Below are positions 20,163 to 30,020 of a stretch of DNA of 64,000 nucleotides, piece by piece. A model generated the notes under the pieces. That model was not told the DNA's origin and searched no databases. It was given only the letters and a program-made list of their open reading frames with translations. How positions within the stretch are numbered: position 1 is the stretch's first letter; every line of letters begins with the position of its first letter. The position numbers were made by a program, and so were the translations under genes. The stretch is from positions 1 to 64,000 of the forward strand of contig NZ_FCOF02000010.1 in NCBI RefSeq assembly GCF_001544755.2. The letters run 5' to 3'. Origin of the DNA: Caballeronia catudaia. GTDB taxonomy: Bacteria > Pseudomonadota > Gammaproteobacteria > Burkholderiales > Burkholderiaceae.

Positions 20163-21677
20163 TCAGTCTCGCTTCGCTTTCGCGAACGGCCCGATGTGCT
20201 TCGACGGCGCAAGCGCGGTCTGTTCCGGCCCGTTCGACGGATCGTCGAGACCGCCGCCGAGCGCCGACGTGAGCGTGGCGTACGAGGCGAGCCGCTGCGC
20301 CCGCACGCGCGCCTGGCCGTCCTGCGCCTTCAGCAACTGCGTTTGAGCGACGAGCACGTTCAGATAATCGGTGAGGCCGCGCTTGTAGCCTTCGTTCGCG
20401 AGATCGTAATTCTTGCGCGCGGCGGCGACCGAGCGGCCCGACGCTTCGAGCTGCGTGTCGAGCGAATGCACGCGCACGACCTGATCGGCGATGTCTTTCA
20501 GCGCCGCGACGAGCGTCGCGTTGTAGTGATCGACGGCCTGATCGTATTGCGCCGACGCCGCGCCGAGTTGCGCGCGCAGGCGTCCGCCTTCGAAAATCGG
20601 CAGCGAGATCGCGGGGCCGAAGCTGTAGCCCGATGCGTCGCGCGTCAGGAAGCTGAGCAGCGCGCCGCCCGCGAAAGCCTGCGTCAGCGACGCCGCGAGA
20701 TTGATGTTCGGATAGAAGCCCGCCTTGGCGACATCGATCCCGCGTGCCTGCGCCGCGACCATCCAGCGCGCGGCCACGATATCCGGCCGATGGCCAACCA
20801 GCTCGGCCGGCAGCGCGGAGGGCAGCGGCAGCGGCGTCGCGAGCGACAGCGCGGGACGCGTGAGCGCCTCGCCCGCACCGGGGCCTTCGCCCGCGAGCGC
20901 GGCCAACCGATGACGGGCGAGCTGAATGTCTTCCTTGTAGACGTCGACCTGACGCTCGTATTCCGGCAAAGGCGTTTCGGCCTGGCTCAGTTCGAGCTGC
21001 GTGCCGATGCCGCCTTTCAGGCGCCGCCGCGCGAGATCCGCGATGCGCTCCTGCTGCGCGAGCGTATCCTCGGCGATATCGAGCAGCGCGAACGACTGCG
21101 AAAAGCCGATATACGCGCGCACGACGTTCGTCTCGAGTTCGAGTTGCGCGGCGCGCGCATCGGCGGCGCGCACGTGGGCGACATCGAGCGCGCGCTCGGC
21201 ATTGTTGTCGTCGCGATGCCAGAGATCGAGGTTGTAGGAAAGCGTGAGGCCGGCGGTGTTGTCCCAGGTCGTCGTGTCGGCGAAGGGGCCGGGGCCGTAG
21301 AAATCGTTATTCGGCCAGTTTTTGCGCGTCACGCTCATCGCGCCGTCGACGTGCGGCAACAGGTCCGAGCGCGCAACGCCCGCCTGTTGCTGCGCCTCGC
21401 GCACGCGCGCCGCAGCCATCGCGAGCGTCGGGCTGCCGTTGGTTGCACGCGCGATCCACTGATCTAGCTGCGGGTCGCGATAGGCGCGCCACCATTGCTC
21501 GTCGGGCCACTGGGCGTCGGCATTGGCGGCGCGAATCGCACTGCCGGCATCGAGCGCGGACGCATCCTTGAGCGAATCCTGCGGCGCGACCTTGCCCGTG
21601 CTCGCGCACCCGGCCATGATCAAGATTGTTGTAAGAACCGCGGCTGATGCAGTCTTACTGAACAGTCGCCCTCGCAC
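20163..21677 (-). CDS. NodT-family outer-membrane efflux lipoprotein
   Basis: A 504-residue outer-membrane factor of the TolC/NodT type. The lipoprotein signal ends in LIMAG|C, putting the lipid-bearing Cys at about residue 24. Two OEP repeats follow, with long helices rich in Ala/Gln, and GHRPDIVAARWMVAAQ, typical of NodT. It starts with GTG at 21677 and is the first gene of the efflux operon. It would form the outer-membrane exit duct for the FUSC-HlyD pump. Placing the channel gene first, ahead of the pump, is common in Burkholderia versions of this operon. Confidence 0.92.
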   Translation of the reverse strand: MRGRLFSKTASAAVLTTILIMAGCASTGKVAPQDSLKDASALDAGSAIRAANADAQWPDEQWWRAYRDPQLDQWIARATNGSPTLAMAAARVREAQQQAGVARSDLLPHVDGAMSVTRKNWPNNDFYGPGPFADTTTWDNTAGLTLSYNLDLWHRDDNNAERALDVAHVRAADARAAQLELETNVVRAYIGFSQSFALLDIAEDTLAQQERIADLARRRLKGGIGTQLELSQAETPLPEYERQVDVYKEDIQLARHRLAALAGEGPGAGEALTRPALSLATPLPLPSALPAELVGHRPDIVAARWMVAAQARGIDVAKAGFYPNINLAASLTQAFAGGALLSFLTRDASGYSFGPAISLPIFEGGRLRAQLGAASAQYDQAVDHYNATLVAALKDIADQVVRVHSLDTQLEASGRSVAAARKNYDLANEGYKRGLTDYLNVLVAQTQLLKAQDGQARVRAQRLASYATLTSALGGGLDDPSNGPEQTALAPSKHIGPFAKAKRD

Positions 21678-21692
21678 GATTCACTCCCGAAT

Positions 21693-21720
21693 TTGAACTA
21701 GACTCAAGGGAGCGATTATA
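21693..21720 (-). promoter_or_regulatory. Efflux operon -10 element and LysR-type inverted repeat
   Basis: On the minus strand a perfect TATAAT lies at 21720-21715, upstream of the outer-membrane lipoprotein gene. Directly downstream, at 21693-21707, TTGA and TCAA flank seven bases, a short inverted repeat that would overlap the transcription start. The -35 is weak, as expected for an activated promoter. The binding protein is most likely the divergent LysR product; that is inference. Confidence 0.4.
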
Positions 21721-21845
21721 TTTTTGCGGAGATTGTCGAATAACCCGCAAGAATGCAAAGCATTTTTACGGTCGCTGTGATAATCGTTGTTGCCGATCGT
21801 GCAACAATTGGAAGCACGAACAGTTCTTGAAGTCGGGAAAGCGGC

Positions 21846-22784
21846 ATGGACACGCTCCAAAACATGCGCGTATTCGTGCGAGTCGTCGAAGCGGGCAGCT
21901 TCACGGCGGCCGCGCAGCATCTCAATACGACGACGGCTTATGCCTCGCGGGCCGTGTCGGATCTCGAAGCGCATCTGCGCGCGCGCCTGCTCAATCGCAC
22001 GACGCGGCGCATCGCGCTCACCGAAGCGGGCGAGCGTTATCTGCAACGCTGCGAGCAGATCCTCGCCTATGTCGATCAGGCGGAAGCCGAGGCGGGCGAC
22101 GCCCACGCGCGTCCGTCCGGCAAGCTCAAGGTCCATTCGATGACGAGTTTCGGCCAGCACTACATCGTGCCGATGATCTCGCGCTATCAGCAGCGTCATC
22201 CGGCGGTGCAGGTCGAGCTGACGCTCGCGCAGCGCGTGCCGGACCTGCTCGACGAAGGCTACGACGTGTCGGTCGTGCTCGCGTCCGATCTGCCCGATTC
22301 CGGGCTCGTGTCGGCGCGGCTCGGGACGGCGTTCAGCATCGCGTGCGCGTCGCCGCCTTATATCGAGAAACACGGCGCGCCGCACGTGCTGTCCGACCTC
22401 GTACGCCACACGTGTCTGCATCTGATGACACCGGTGTTTCCCCCGGACCGCTGGGTCTTCGACGGCCCCAACGGTCAGGAGACGGTGAGCCTCGGTCCGT
22501 CGACGTTCACCGTCAATGTTGCCGAGGCGATGGTCGCGGCGATCCGCGAAAGCATGGGCATCGGCGTGCTGCCGACTTCGTCAGCGCTGCCGGGCTTGCG
22601 CGCGGGGACGCTCGCGCGCGTGCTGCCGCAATACACGATGCAGGAGCTGAACGTCTACGCGCTGTACCCGTCGCGCCAGTATCTCGATGCGAAGATCCGC
22701 ACGTGGGTCGAGTTCCTGCGCGACGCGCTGCCGGAAACGCTCGCCGCGGATGCCGAATCGCTGAAGGAATTCGTCGTCACTTGA
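21846..22784 (+). CDS. LysR-family transcription regulator (AaeR-like)
   Basis: A 312-residue LysR protein. The winged helix-turn-helix covers about 1-60 (MRVFVRVVEAGSFTAAAQHL, then AVSDLEAHLRARLLNRTTRR), and the co-inducer domain follows from about 90. GGGAAA six bases before the ATG supports the start. It is divergent from the four-gene efflux operon with a 168-base shared control region, the standard arrangement for a regulator of an AaeXAB-like pump. The inducer is probably an aromatic acid, by family analogy only. Confidence 0.9.
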   Translation: MDTLQNMRVFVRVVEAGSFTAAAQHLNTTTAYASRAVSDLEAHLRARLLNRTTRRIALTEAGERYLQRCEQILAYVDQAEAEAGDAHARPSGKLKVHSMTSFGQHYIVPMISRYQQRHPAVQVELTLAQRVPDLLDEGYDVSVVLASDLPDSGLVSARLGTAFSIACASPPYIEKHGAPHVLSDLVRHTCLHLMTPVFPPDRWVFDGPNGQETVSLGPSTFTVNVAEAMVAAIRESMGIGVLPTSSALPGLRAGTLARVLPQYTMQELNVYALYPSRQYLDAKIRTWVEFLRDALPETLAADAESLKEFVVT

Positions 22785-22905
22785 GAACGGCGCGAATTCG
22801 TTCGTTACGAAAAAAAGCGCGGTGCAACACTTGCTTACTCACTGTTTGTCCGCAGCTTGATACTTTCGGCACTGTTCAATTGCAACTTTCACCGGGACAA
22901 GTCAA

Positions 22906-23094
22906 ATGGGTACGCCACTTCTCCTCGCACTCGCCGCGCTTCTGGTGCTGATCGCCATTCCGGCGTCGCGCGATCTTTTCAACGCCATGCGCGCCCAGTC
23001 GGAACGCGATGCGAAGCGCCGTCTCGTGCCGGTTCGGATCGACGACGAGCGCGACGCGCGCATGCGACGCAATCGCGATCCGTACGATCGCTGA
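22906..23094 (+). CDS. Small single-pass membrane protein, 62 residues
   Basis: The frame codes for one membrane segment at about residues 4-20 (LLLALAALLVLIAIPASR) followed by a highly charged tail rich in Arg and Asp. GGGA stands eight bases before the ATG. I do not recognise a family, but a short hydrophobic start with a basic tail is typical of small inner-membrane proteins. It reads in the same direction as the LysR gene, 121 bases behind it, and its TGA abuts the stop of the SRAP gene on the other strand. Real gene is more likely than not. Confidence 0.55.
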   Translation: MGTPLLLALAALLVLIAIPASRDLFNAMRAQSERDAKRRLVPVRIDDERDARMRRNRDPYDR

Positions 23095-23804
23095 TCAGAG
23101 CAGGGTTTCGAGCGGTTCGATGAGACGCGGCTCGTCGTTGGTCGCGCGATTCACGTCCGATGAAACGCGATGCCAGACGAAATGCGACGCCGGCACGCCA
23201 TCGGCTTTGACGAGCCCGGCGAGGTCATCCGATGATGCGGCGGGATCGAGCCAGCGCCGCGCGACGGCCGGCGCAAACACCAGCGGGCGGCGGTCGTGCA
23301 CATCGACGAGACCCTCGTCGGCGGCGGCCGTCACGATGACGAAGCCAGCGCCAGGCGCCGCGGCGTCTTCATCGCGCAGGATGCTGGTGAGCGCGGCGAG
23401 ATACATCGGCCGCCGTCCGCGCGCTGAATGAAGTAGGGCTGCTTGAACGGCTTCGCCGCGGGATCACCGGGGCGCGGCTCGATGCGCCATTCGAACCAGC
23501 CGTCAGCGGGCACGAGAATGCGCGCCTTCTTCCACAAATGCTTGAAATACGCGCTCGTCGACGCAGTCTCGACGCGTGCGTTGATCGTCTGCGGCAACTT
23601 CTTCTGAATGGCCCACGGCGGGCAATAACCCCAATGCACGGCGCGAATCGTTTCGTCGGGATAGACGGCGAGCGGATGCGTGCCGGGCGAAAGGTTATAG
23701 CCGGGACGCCTGTCGGCGGCATCCACGAGCACGAACGGATTCTTCAGATGCAGGCGTTGCGCGTAATGCATCGGCAGTCGGTACTGGCTGATTCGGCCGC
23801 ACAT
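23095..23804 (-). pseudogene. SRAP-domain protein (YedK/HMCES family), frameshifted
   Basis: The reading starts at the ATG at 23804 with GGAGG ahead. It gives MCGRISQYRLP, whose Cys2 is the SRAP catalytic residue that crosslinks to abasic sites in single-stranded DNA. VPADGWFEW with the conserved Glu and PYFIQRADG follow. At about 23407-23420 the frame breaks: the conserved continuation MYLAALTSIL to HFVWHRVSSDVNRATND is in another frame and ends at 23095. One missing base in a GGCGGCCG run explains it. Intact members are about 230 residues, and the repaired product would be about 236. It is either a real pseudogene or a sequencing error. Confidence 0.85.
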
Positions 23805-23853
23805 GGCGTTCCTCCGCAAAGTCCAACACGGTTCGTGCTTCTTTCTTCGACGC

Positions 23854-24657
23854 TTATATTTCGACGACCTTGTCCCACGCGAAGTCGGGATTCTCCCATT
23901 GCTGCGCGCGACGGCTGAAGTATCCGCGCGGATTGCAAACGACGCGCGTGCCCCCGATGACGTAATCGAACGACGTATGCGTATGCCCGTGAATCCATAG
24001 CGATGCGGGCGCGCGCGCAAGTGTCGGCAGATGATTGACGAAGCCCGCCGACACGAGATCTTCCGCATAGCGGGGCGCCAGGCTCTCGCGCATCGGCGCA
24101 TGATGCGTGACGACGATGGTCTCGCCTGCGAAGGGCTTCGCGAGCTCGCCTTCGAGCCACGCGCGCGCCTGTTCGTGCAGCGCGAGGGAATCGTCGGGAG
24201 CGAACTCGCGGTGCTCGCCATCGGGCTCGGGCCATGCGAGCTGAATCAGGCCTTTGTAGTCGAGCATGACTTTCGTGCACGCTTCCTTCGCTGCTTCGAT
24301 CTCGTTCGCACCCGCGCCGAACAGCGCGAAGTCGGTCCAGAGCGTCGTGCCGAGCACGCGCCACGCGCCGCGCCGGTCGACCAGCGACGCGTTGTTCAGA
24401 TAGTGCACGTTGTCGACACTGCGCGCGGCGTCCTGCATCGCCGCTTCCATCGCGCCGAACTCGGCGTCGTAATATTCGTGATTGCCGGGCACGTAGATGA
24501 CGGGCACATCGGAATCGAAATTTTCCGCCGCCCAGCGCAGCCCTTCGGCGTGGTTGTGAATGTCGCCCGCCAGCACGACGAGATCGGCCTCGGCATAGGG
24601 AATCGCCAGCGGCTCGTCGCATTCGAGATGCAGGTCCGACAGCACGCGAATTTTCAT
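23854..24657 (-). CDS. Metallophosphoesterase of the calcineurin type
   Basis: A 267-residue protein with the full metal-binding series: SDLHLE (residues 7-12), VLAGDIHN (about 28-35), YVPGNHEYY (about 55-63), VTHHAP (about 177-182) and WIHGHTHTS (about 221-229). It should hydrolyse a phosphomonoester or diester in the cytoplasm with two metal ions; the substrate is not known. Its ATG overlaps the stop of the FAD-linked oxidase gene by four bases, so the two are co-translated. The broken SRAP gene follows 49 bases later on the same strand. Confidence 0.88.
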   Translation of the reverse strand: MKIRVLSDLHLECDEPLAIPYAEADLVVLAGDIHNHAEGLRWAAENFDSDVPVIYVPGNHEYYDAEFGAMEAAMQDAARSVDNVHYLNNASLVDRRGAWRVLGTTLWTDFALFGAGANEIEAAKEACTKVMLDYKGLIQLAWPEPDGEHREFAPDDSLALHEQARAWLEGELAKPFAGETIVVTHHAPMRESLAPRYAEDLVSAGFVNHLPTLARAPASLWIHGHTHTSFDYVIGGTRVVCNPRGYFSRRAQQWENPDFAWDKVVEI

Positions 24658-26108
24658 GCGATCTTCTCCTCGCCGGGCGCGGTGCTCGCGCGCACGACCT
24701 TGCCGGGGTTCATCAGGTTGTCCGGATCGAGCGCGGCCTTGATCGCCTGCATGAGCCGCACTTCGACCGGCGATTTGTAGTGCATCGCTTCATCGACCTT
24801 CAACTGGCCGAGGCCGTGCTCCGCGCTGATGCTGCCGCGATGCCTGTGCACCTGGTCGTACACGAGCGCATTGACCGGGGTCTGATACGCGTCGAGGAAC
24901 TGCTTCTGGTCGGCGCCTTCGGGCGCCTGCACGTTGTAGTGCAGATTGCCGTCGCCCAGATGGCCGAAAGTCACCATGCGCACGCCGGGCACGGCCTTCG
25001 CGATGATCGCATCGGTTTCGTCGATGAAGCGGCCGATGCTCGAAATGGGCACGGCGATGTCATGCTTGATGTTCAACCCTTCCTCGGCCTGCGCGAGCGG
25101 AATGTGCTCGCGCAAGTCCCAGAACGCCTGCGACTGCGCAAGACTTTCCGCGACGACCGCGTCCTCGACGATGCCTTTTTCCAGCGCTTCTTCCATCAAC
25201 CGTTCGAAAAGGGCGCGCGCGTGCGCTTCGCTTTCGCTGTCGGAGAGTTCGAGCAGCACCGTCTGTGAGTGCGGCTCGCCGAACGGATAGCGCAGTTGCG
25301 GAAAGTGCCGCCCGACGAGGCGCATCGAGAAATCGGACATCAGCTCGAAGCCGGTCAAAAGCGCGCCCGCGTGATGCTGCGCCAGCGAAAGGAAATCGAG
25401 CGCGGCGTGCGGCGACGCGAGCCCGGCGAGCGCCGTGACTTTCGCGACGGGCGCGGGATGCAGCTTCATCACGGCCGCGGTGATGATGCCGAGCGTGCCT
25501 TCCGCGCCGATGAAAAGGTCGCGCAGATCGTAGCCGGTGTTGTCCTTGCGCAGACCGCGCAGGCCGTCCCAGATTTCGCCTTGCGGTGTGACGACTTCGA
25601 GCCCGAGACACAGCTCCCGCGTGTTGCCGTAGCGGAGCACGCCGGTGCCGCCCGCGTTCGTCGACAGGTTGCCGCCGATCGTGCAGCTTCCTTCCGCCGC
25701 AAGGCTGAGCGGAAAGAGGCGTTGTGCGCTTTCGGCGCGCGCCTGAATCTCGGCGAGCACGACGCCCGCTTCGACGGTGATCGTGTTGTTGTGCGGATCG
25801 ATGCCGCGAATCCGATTGAGCCGCTTCAGGCTGATGACGGCCTGCGCGCCGCTCTGATCGGGCGTCGCGCCGCCGGCGAGTCCGGTGTTGCCGCCCTGCG
25901 GCACGATCGCGACGCGATATTCGCGCGCAAGCCTGACGAGCGCGGCCACTTGCTGCGCATCCGATGGCAGCAGCACGGCGCACGCATTGCCGCGATAGCG
26001 CTTGCGCCAGTCGACGCGATACGGCTCGGTGTCGACCGCGCTGGTGAGGACGTGCGGCGCGCCGAGGACATCGGTGCAGGCGGCGATGAAAGCTTGAGAA
26101 GCGGTCAT
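24654..26108 (-). CDS. FAD-linked oxidase, D-2-hydroxyglutarate/D-lactate dehydrogenase type
   Basis: A 484-residue flavoprotein. The FAD-binding (PCMH) part has VPQGGNTGLAGGATPDQSG and SCTIGGNLSTNAGGTGVLRYG. The C-terminal FAD-oxidase part has MVTFGHLGDGNLHYNVQAP and SISAEHGLGQLK, metal and substrate residues of the D-2-hydroxyacid dehydrogenase group. It probably oxidises D-2-hydroxyglutarate or D-lactate and passes electrons to a flavoprotein or quinone. An ETF-ubiquinone oxidoreductase is encoded in this window at 35406, a plausible downstream acceptor through ETF. It is the first gene of a pair with the phosphoesterase. Confidence 0.88.
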   Translation of the reverse strand: MTASQAFIAACTDVLGAPHVLTSAVDTEPYRVDWRKRYRGNACAVLLPSDAQQVAALVRLAREYRVAIVPQGGNTGLAGGATPDQSGAQAVISLKRLNRIRGIDPHNNTITVEAGVVLAEIQARAESAQRLFPLSLAAEGSCTIGGNLSTNAGGTGVLRYGNTRELCLGLEVVTPQGEIWDGLRGLRKDNTGYDLRDLFIGAEGTLGIITAAVMKLHPAPVAKVTALAGLASPHAALDFLSLAQHHAGALLTGFELMSDFSMRLVGRHFPQLRYPFGEPHSQTVLLELSDSESEAHARALFERLMEEALEKGIVEDAVVAESLAQSQAFWDLREHIPLAQAEEGLNIKHDIAVPISSIGRFIDETDAIIAKAVPGVRMVTFGHLGDGNLHYNVQAPEGADQKQFLDAYQTPVNALVYDQVHRHRGSISAEHGLGQLKVDEAMHYKSPVEVRLMQAIKAALDPDNLMNPGKVVRASTAPGEEKIA

Positions 26109-26268
26109 GAGGAGATGAGCAAGAATTAGAGTGGAGCGTAGTTCACAGTATCGCGCAGGGAAGCGACGCGCGACCCTCGTCCGAATGGCATAGGCACGCG
26201 CGTTGGCCGCCGATTCATGCTAAAAAGCTTCACGTCCCGGCGGTATCGTCGCGGAAAAAGCGAACGGA

Positions 26269-27290
<1,022 letters not shown>

Positions 27291-27377
27291 TTAGTGAACG
27301 GCTATTATAGGTATCAGGTGATTTTTCGTGGCGCGGCGCGGCTTCAGATGCAAGCGCCGCCACGACGGGAGAAGCGT

Positions 27378-28685
27378 TTGCAGCATCTTTCCATCGATCT
27401 CGCAGCGGTCAGGCGTCTCGCGGGTTTCGTCGCGCGGCGCATCGGCGAGGACCGCGTCGCGCAAGTGGCGGGCAGTCTCACGTTCACGAGCGTGTTGTCG
27501 CTCGTGCCGCTCGCAACCGTCGCGTTCGCGCTCTTTACCGCGTTTCCGATCTTCGGCTCGTTTCAGGCGTCGCTGCAGGATTTCCTCGCCGTGCACCTTA
27601 TGCCGCCGCAGATCAACGACCAGATCTTCAAGTATCTGAACCAGTTCGCATCGAAGGCGAAGGGGCTCACGACCGTCGGCATGATCATTCTCTTCGTGAC
27701 GTCCGTCATGACGATGATGACGGTCGAGTCGGCGTTCAACGTCATCTGGCGCGTGAAGAAGGCGCGGCCGATCGCGCAGCGCGTGCTCGTCTACTGGTCG
27801 ATCATCACGCTCGGGCCGATTCTCTTCGGCTGCAGCTTGTCGATCTCCTCGTATGTGTTCGCGCATTCGGTCGCGTTCGCGGGCTCGCACAATCTGATGC
27901 CGCCGATCGTCGAGTGGGCGCTGACCGGCGTATCGCTGCCGCTCACCGCGCTCGCGTTCACGATGATTTACGTCTACATGCCGAACTGCAAGGTCGAGTG
28001 GCGCGATGCGATCGTCGGCGGGATCATCGCGGCCATTGCGTTCGAACTGGGCAAGCGCGGCTTCGGCTCTTACGTGCGGCGCATTCCCACCTATACCGCC
28101 GTGTACGGCGCATTCGCCGCGCTGCCGGTTTTCCTGTTGTGGGTCTATCTCTGCTGGATGATCGCGCTCGTCGGCGCGATGGTCACGTCCGCGCTGCCCG
28201 CGATCCGCACGGGGCAGTATCATCGGCGCGATTTTCCCGGCAGCGATCTGCTCGACGCGCTCGAAATCCTCGCGCGGCTCGTCGAGTCGCGGGAAGAGGG
28301 CAAGCCCGGCTACACGGCGCTGCAGCTTGCCACGCTTTCGCGCTGCGATCTGGATACGTCCACGCGCCTGATCGCGCGGCTCGATGCGCTCGGCTGGATC
28401 GGACGGCTGGAGGATTCGCGCCAGCCGCGCTACGTGCTGATCGCCAATCCGAATCAGATCACGGTGACGATGCTCTTCGAGCAGTTCGTGATCGACGGCG
28501 CGGAGCTGGAGTACCAGTTGAAGCTCGATGCGGCGCAGGTGGATTGCAGCGCGCTCATGAACGCGCTCGAGAACGAGAAGCTGGACATCACGCTCGGCTC
28601 GCTGATCGCCGCGCGGGCATCGGCGCTCACGAGCGCGCGCATGCGCGAAGTGCCGCGCTCGTCGATGCCGGAGCAGCCCGCGTAG
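27378..28685 (+). CDS. YihY/BrkB family inner-membrane protein
   Basis: A 435-residue protein. The N-terminal about 290 residues form a six-segment YihY membrane domain with VAGSLTFTSVLSLVPLATV and a conserved FELGKRGFGSYVRRIPTYTAVYGAFAALP stretch. The rest is a soluble helix-turn-helix-like tail. A TTG at 27378 with GGGAGA just ahead is preferred; ATG at 27348 has no ribosome-binding site, and the frame is open to 27246. The family was once called ribonuclease BN by mistake; its real role is unknown. It stands alone, divergent from wrbA and convergent with the Mpo1-like gene. Confidence 0.88.
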   Translation: MQHLSIDLAAVRRLAGFVARRIGEDRVAQVAGSLTFTSVLSLVPLATVAFALFTAFPIFGSFQASLQDFLAVHLMPPQINDQIFKYLNQFASKAKGLTTVGMIILFVTSVMTMMTVESAFNVIWRVKKARPIAQRVLVYWSIITLGPILFGCSLSISSYVFAHSVAFAGSHNLMPPIVEWALTGVSLPLTALAFTMIYVYMPNCKVEWRDAIVGGIIAAIAFELGKRGFGSYVRRIPTYTAVYGAFAALPVFLLWVYLCWMIALVGAMVTSALPAIRTGQYHRRDFPGSDLLDALEILARLVESREEGKPGYTALQLATLSRCDLDTSTRLIARLDALGWIGRLEDSRQPRYVLIANPNQITVTMLFEQFVIDGAELEYQLKLDAAQVDCSALMNALENEKLDITLGSLIAARASALTSARMREVPRSSMPEQPA

Positions 28686-28703
28686 ATCGAAGCAGGCGCG
28701 GGA

Positions 28704-29024
28704 TCAAAGCGAAATCTTGCCGATGCAGATGTCCTTGAACATCACCCAGTCGCCCATCAGGCTGTAGATGGGATGGCGAAACGTCGCCGGGCGATTCTTT
28801 TCGAAGAAGAAATGGCCGATCCACGCGAAGCCGTAGCCGCAAACGATGGCCGCGGGCAGCCAGAGCCAGTCGCCAGTGGCGATCGCCATCGCGAGGCAGC
28901 CGATCACGCCGAGCGAGCCGACGAAGTGCAGCCTGCGTGACATCAGATTGCGATGTTCCTCGAGGTAATAGGGATAGAACTCGGCGAAATTCGCGAAATG
29001 TTCACCGTGTGCGGTGTGCGCCAT
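28704..29024 (-). CDS. DUF962/Mpo1-like membrane protein
   Basis: A 106-residue protein with two membrane segments between HRNLMSRRLHFVGS and WIGHFFFEKNRPATFRHPIYS. These conserved histidines match the Mpo1 family, whose yeast member is an iron-dependent dioxygenase in alpha-oxidation of 2-hydroxy fatty acids. Bacterial members are usually about 100-110 residues. AGGAGG five bases before the ATG at 29024 fixes the start, against an open frame to 29102. Whether this bacterial protein has dioxygenase activity is not known. Confidence 0.88.
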   Translation of the reverse strand: MAHTAHGEHFANFAEFYPYYLEEHRNLMSRRLHFVGSLGVIGCLAMAIATGDWLWLPAAIVCGYGFAWIGHFFFEKNRPATFRHPIYSLMGDWVMFKDICIGKISL

Positions 29025-29177
29025 CACGGCCTCCTGATGATGCCTGATGCCTGCTGGTGTCATGCGGGCGCTCCCGCGCCTGTCCGACGATTGCGCCAGC
29101 AAGATTCATTCTGCGGCCGTCATGCGCGGCGTGCAAGCGGGCGCCGCGAGGTTGCGCGGCCCGCCGCACAGGCGGCG

Positions 29178-30020
29178 TCAACCGGTTTTTGCCTGCGCTC
29201 TGGCGCAGTCGAGCGCGAACGCGAAAAGCGCGTCGAGCGTCGCGTCGGGCTGTTCGGACATCAGCGCGTGGCCGGCGTCCAGTTCCACCGTTTGCACGGA
29301 AGCGCCCGTCTGCCTGAACGCGTCCACGAGCGGGCGCGCGGCGCGCGGCGGCGTCATCACGTCGCGCTTGCCGCTCACGACGCACACGGGACAGCGCACG
29401 GCGGCCGCGCGTTCGAGCGCATCGGCGTAGGCGTTGCAGGCGCTGAAATCGGTATGGAACAGCAGCGCCTCGCCGCGCAGGCTCACGCGCTCCATCAGCC
29501 GCTGATTCACGCCGTGCAGCCAGAAACCCGGCGCGGGGCTCGACGGCTTCGCGGCGATCGTCGAATGCGACCACTGATTGACCATGTCGATCGCTCCGGG
29601 CTCGTGCTCGCGGGCGGCGTCGAGCAGCGTGTCGGAGACGTGCATCGGCGCGGCGGTCGCGAGGAGCGCGAGGCCCATCGCGCGCGCGGGATGGCGCGCG
29701 GCGGCGTCGTGCGCGATCAGCGAGCCCATGCTGTGGCCGACGAAGAGCGCCCTTTGCACGCCCGCCGCGTCCAGCACGCCGATCACCCAGTCGGCGAGCG
29801 CGCCGATGGTGGCGAGCGCCGGCCCGTCGCTGCGCCCGTGGCCCGGCAGATCGAGCGCGAGCACGCCGAAGCCGTGATGCGCGAAATAGCGCGTCTGCAA
29901 CGCCCACACGCTGTGATCGTGCTCCGCGCCGTGAATGAACACGACGGCGGGGCGTGCGGCGTTGAAAGGTTTGCCGCCGGTATAGGCGTAGGCGGCGCGG
30001 CCGTTCGTATCGACGTTCAT
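29178..30020 (-). CDS. Alpha/beta hydrolase
   Basis: A 280-residue alpha/beta hydrolase with the oxyanion HG in VVFIHGAEHDHSVW, nucleophile Ser in VGHSMGSL (about 106-113), an acidic residue in VVSGKRDVMTPP and His in LDAGHALMSEQP. Start ATG at 30020 shares ATGA with the stop of the upstream sulfhydrylase gene, so it is translated from the same transcript. The lid region after residue 140 suggests a carboxylic ester or C-C bond substrate, but no specific reaction can be named. Its coupling to a homocysteine-forming enzyme might hint at release of an acyl group, which is speculation. Confidence 0.85.
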   Translation of the reverse strand: MNVDTNGRAAYAYTGGKPFNAARPAVVFIHGAEHDHSVWALQTRYFAHHGFGVLALDLPGHGRSDGPALATIGALADWVIGVLDAAGVQRALFVGHSMGSLIAHDAAARHPARAMGLALLATAAPMHVSDTLLDAAREHEPGAIDMVNQWSHSTIAAKPSSPAPGFWLHGVNQRLMERVSLRGEALLFHTDFSACNAYADALERAAAVRCPVCVVSGKRDVMTPPRAARPLVDAFRQTGASVQTVELDAGHALMSEQPDATLDALFAFALDCARAQAKTG

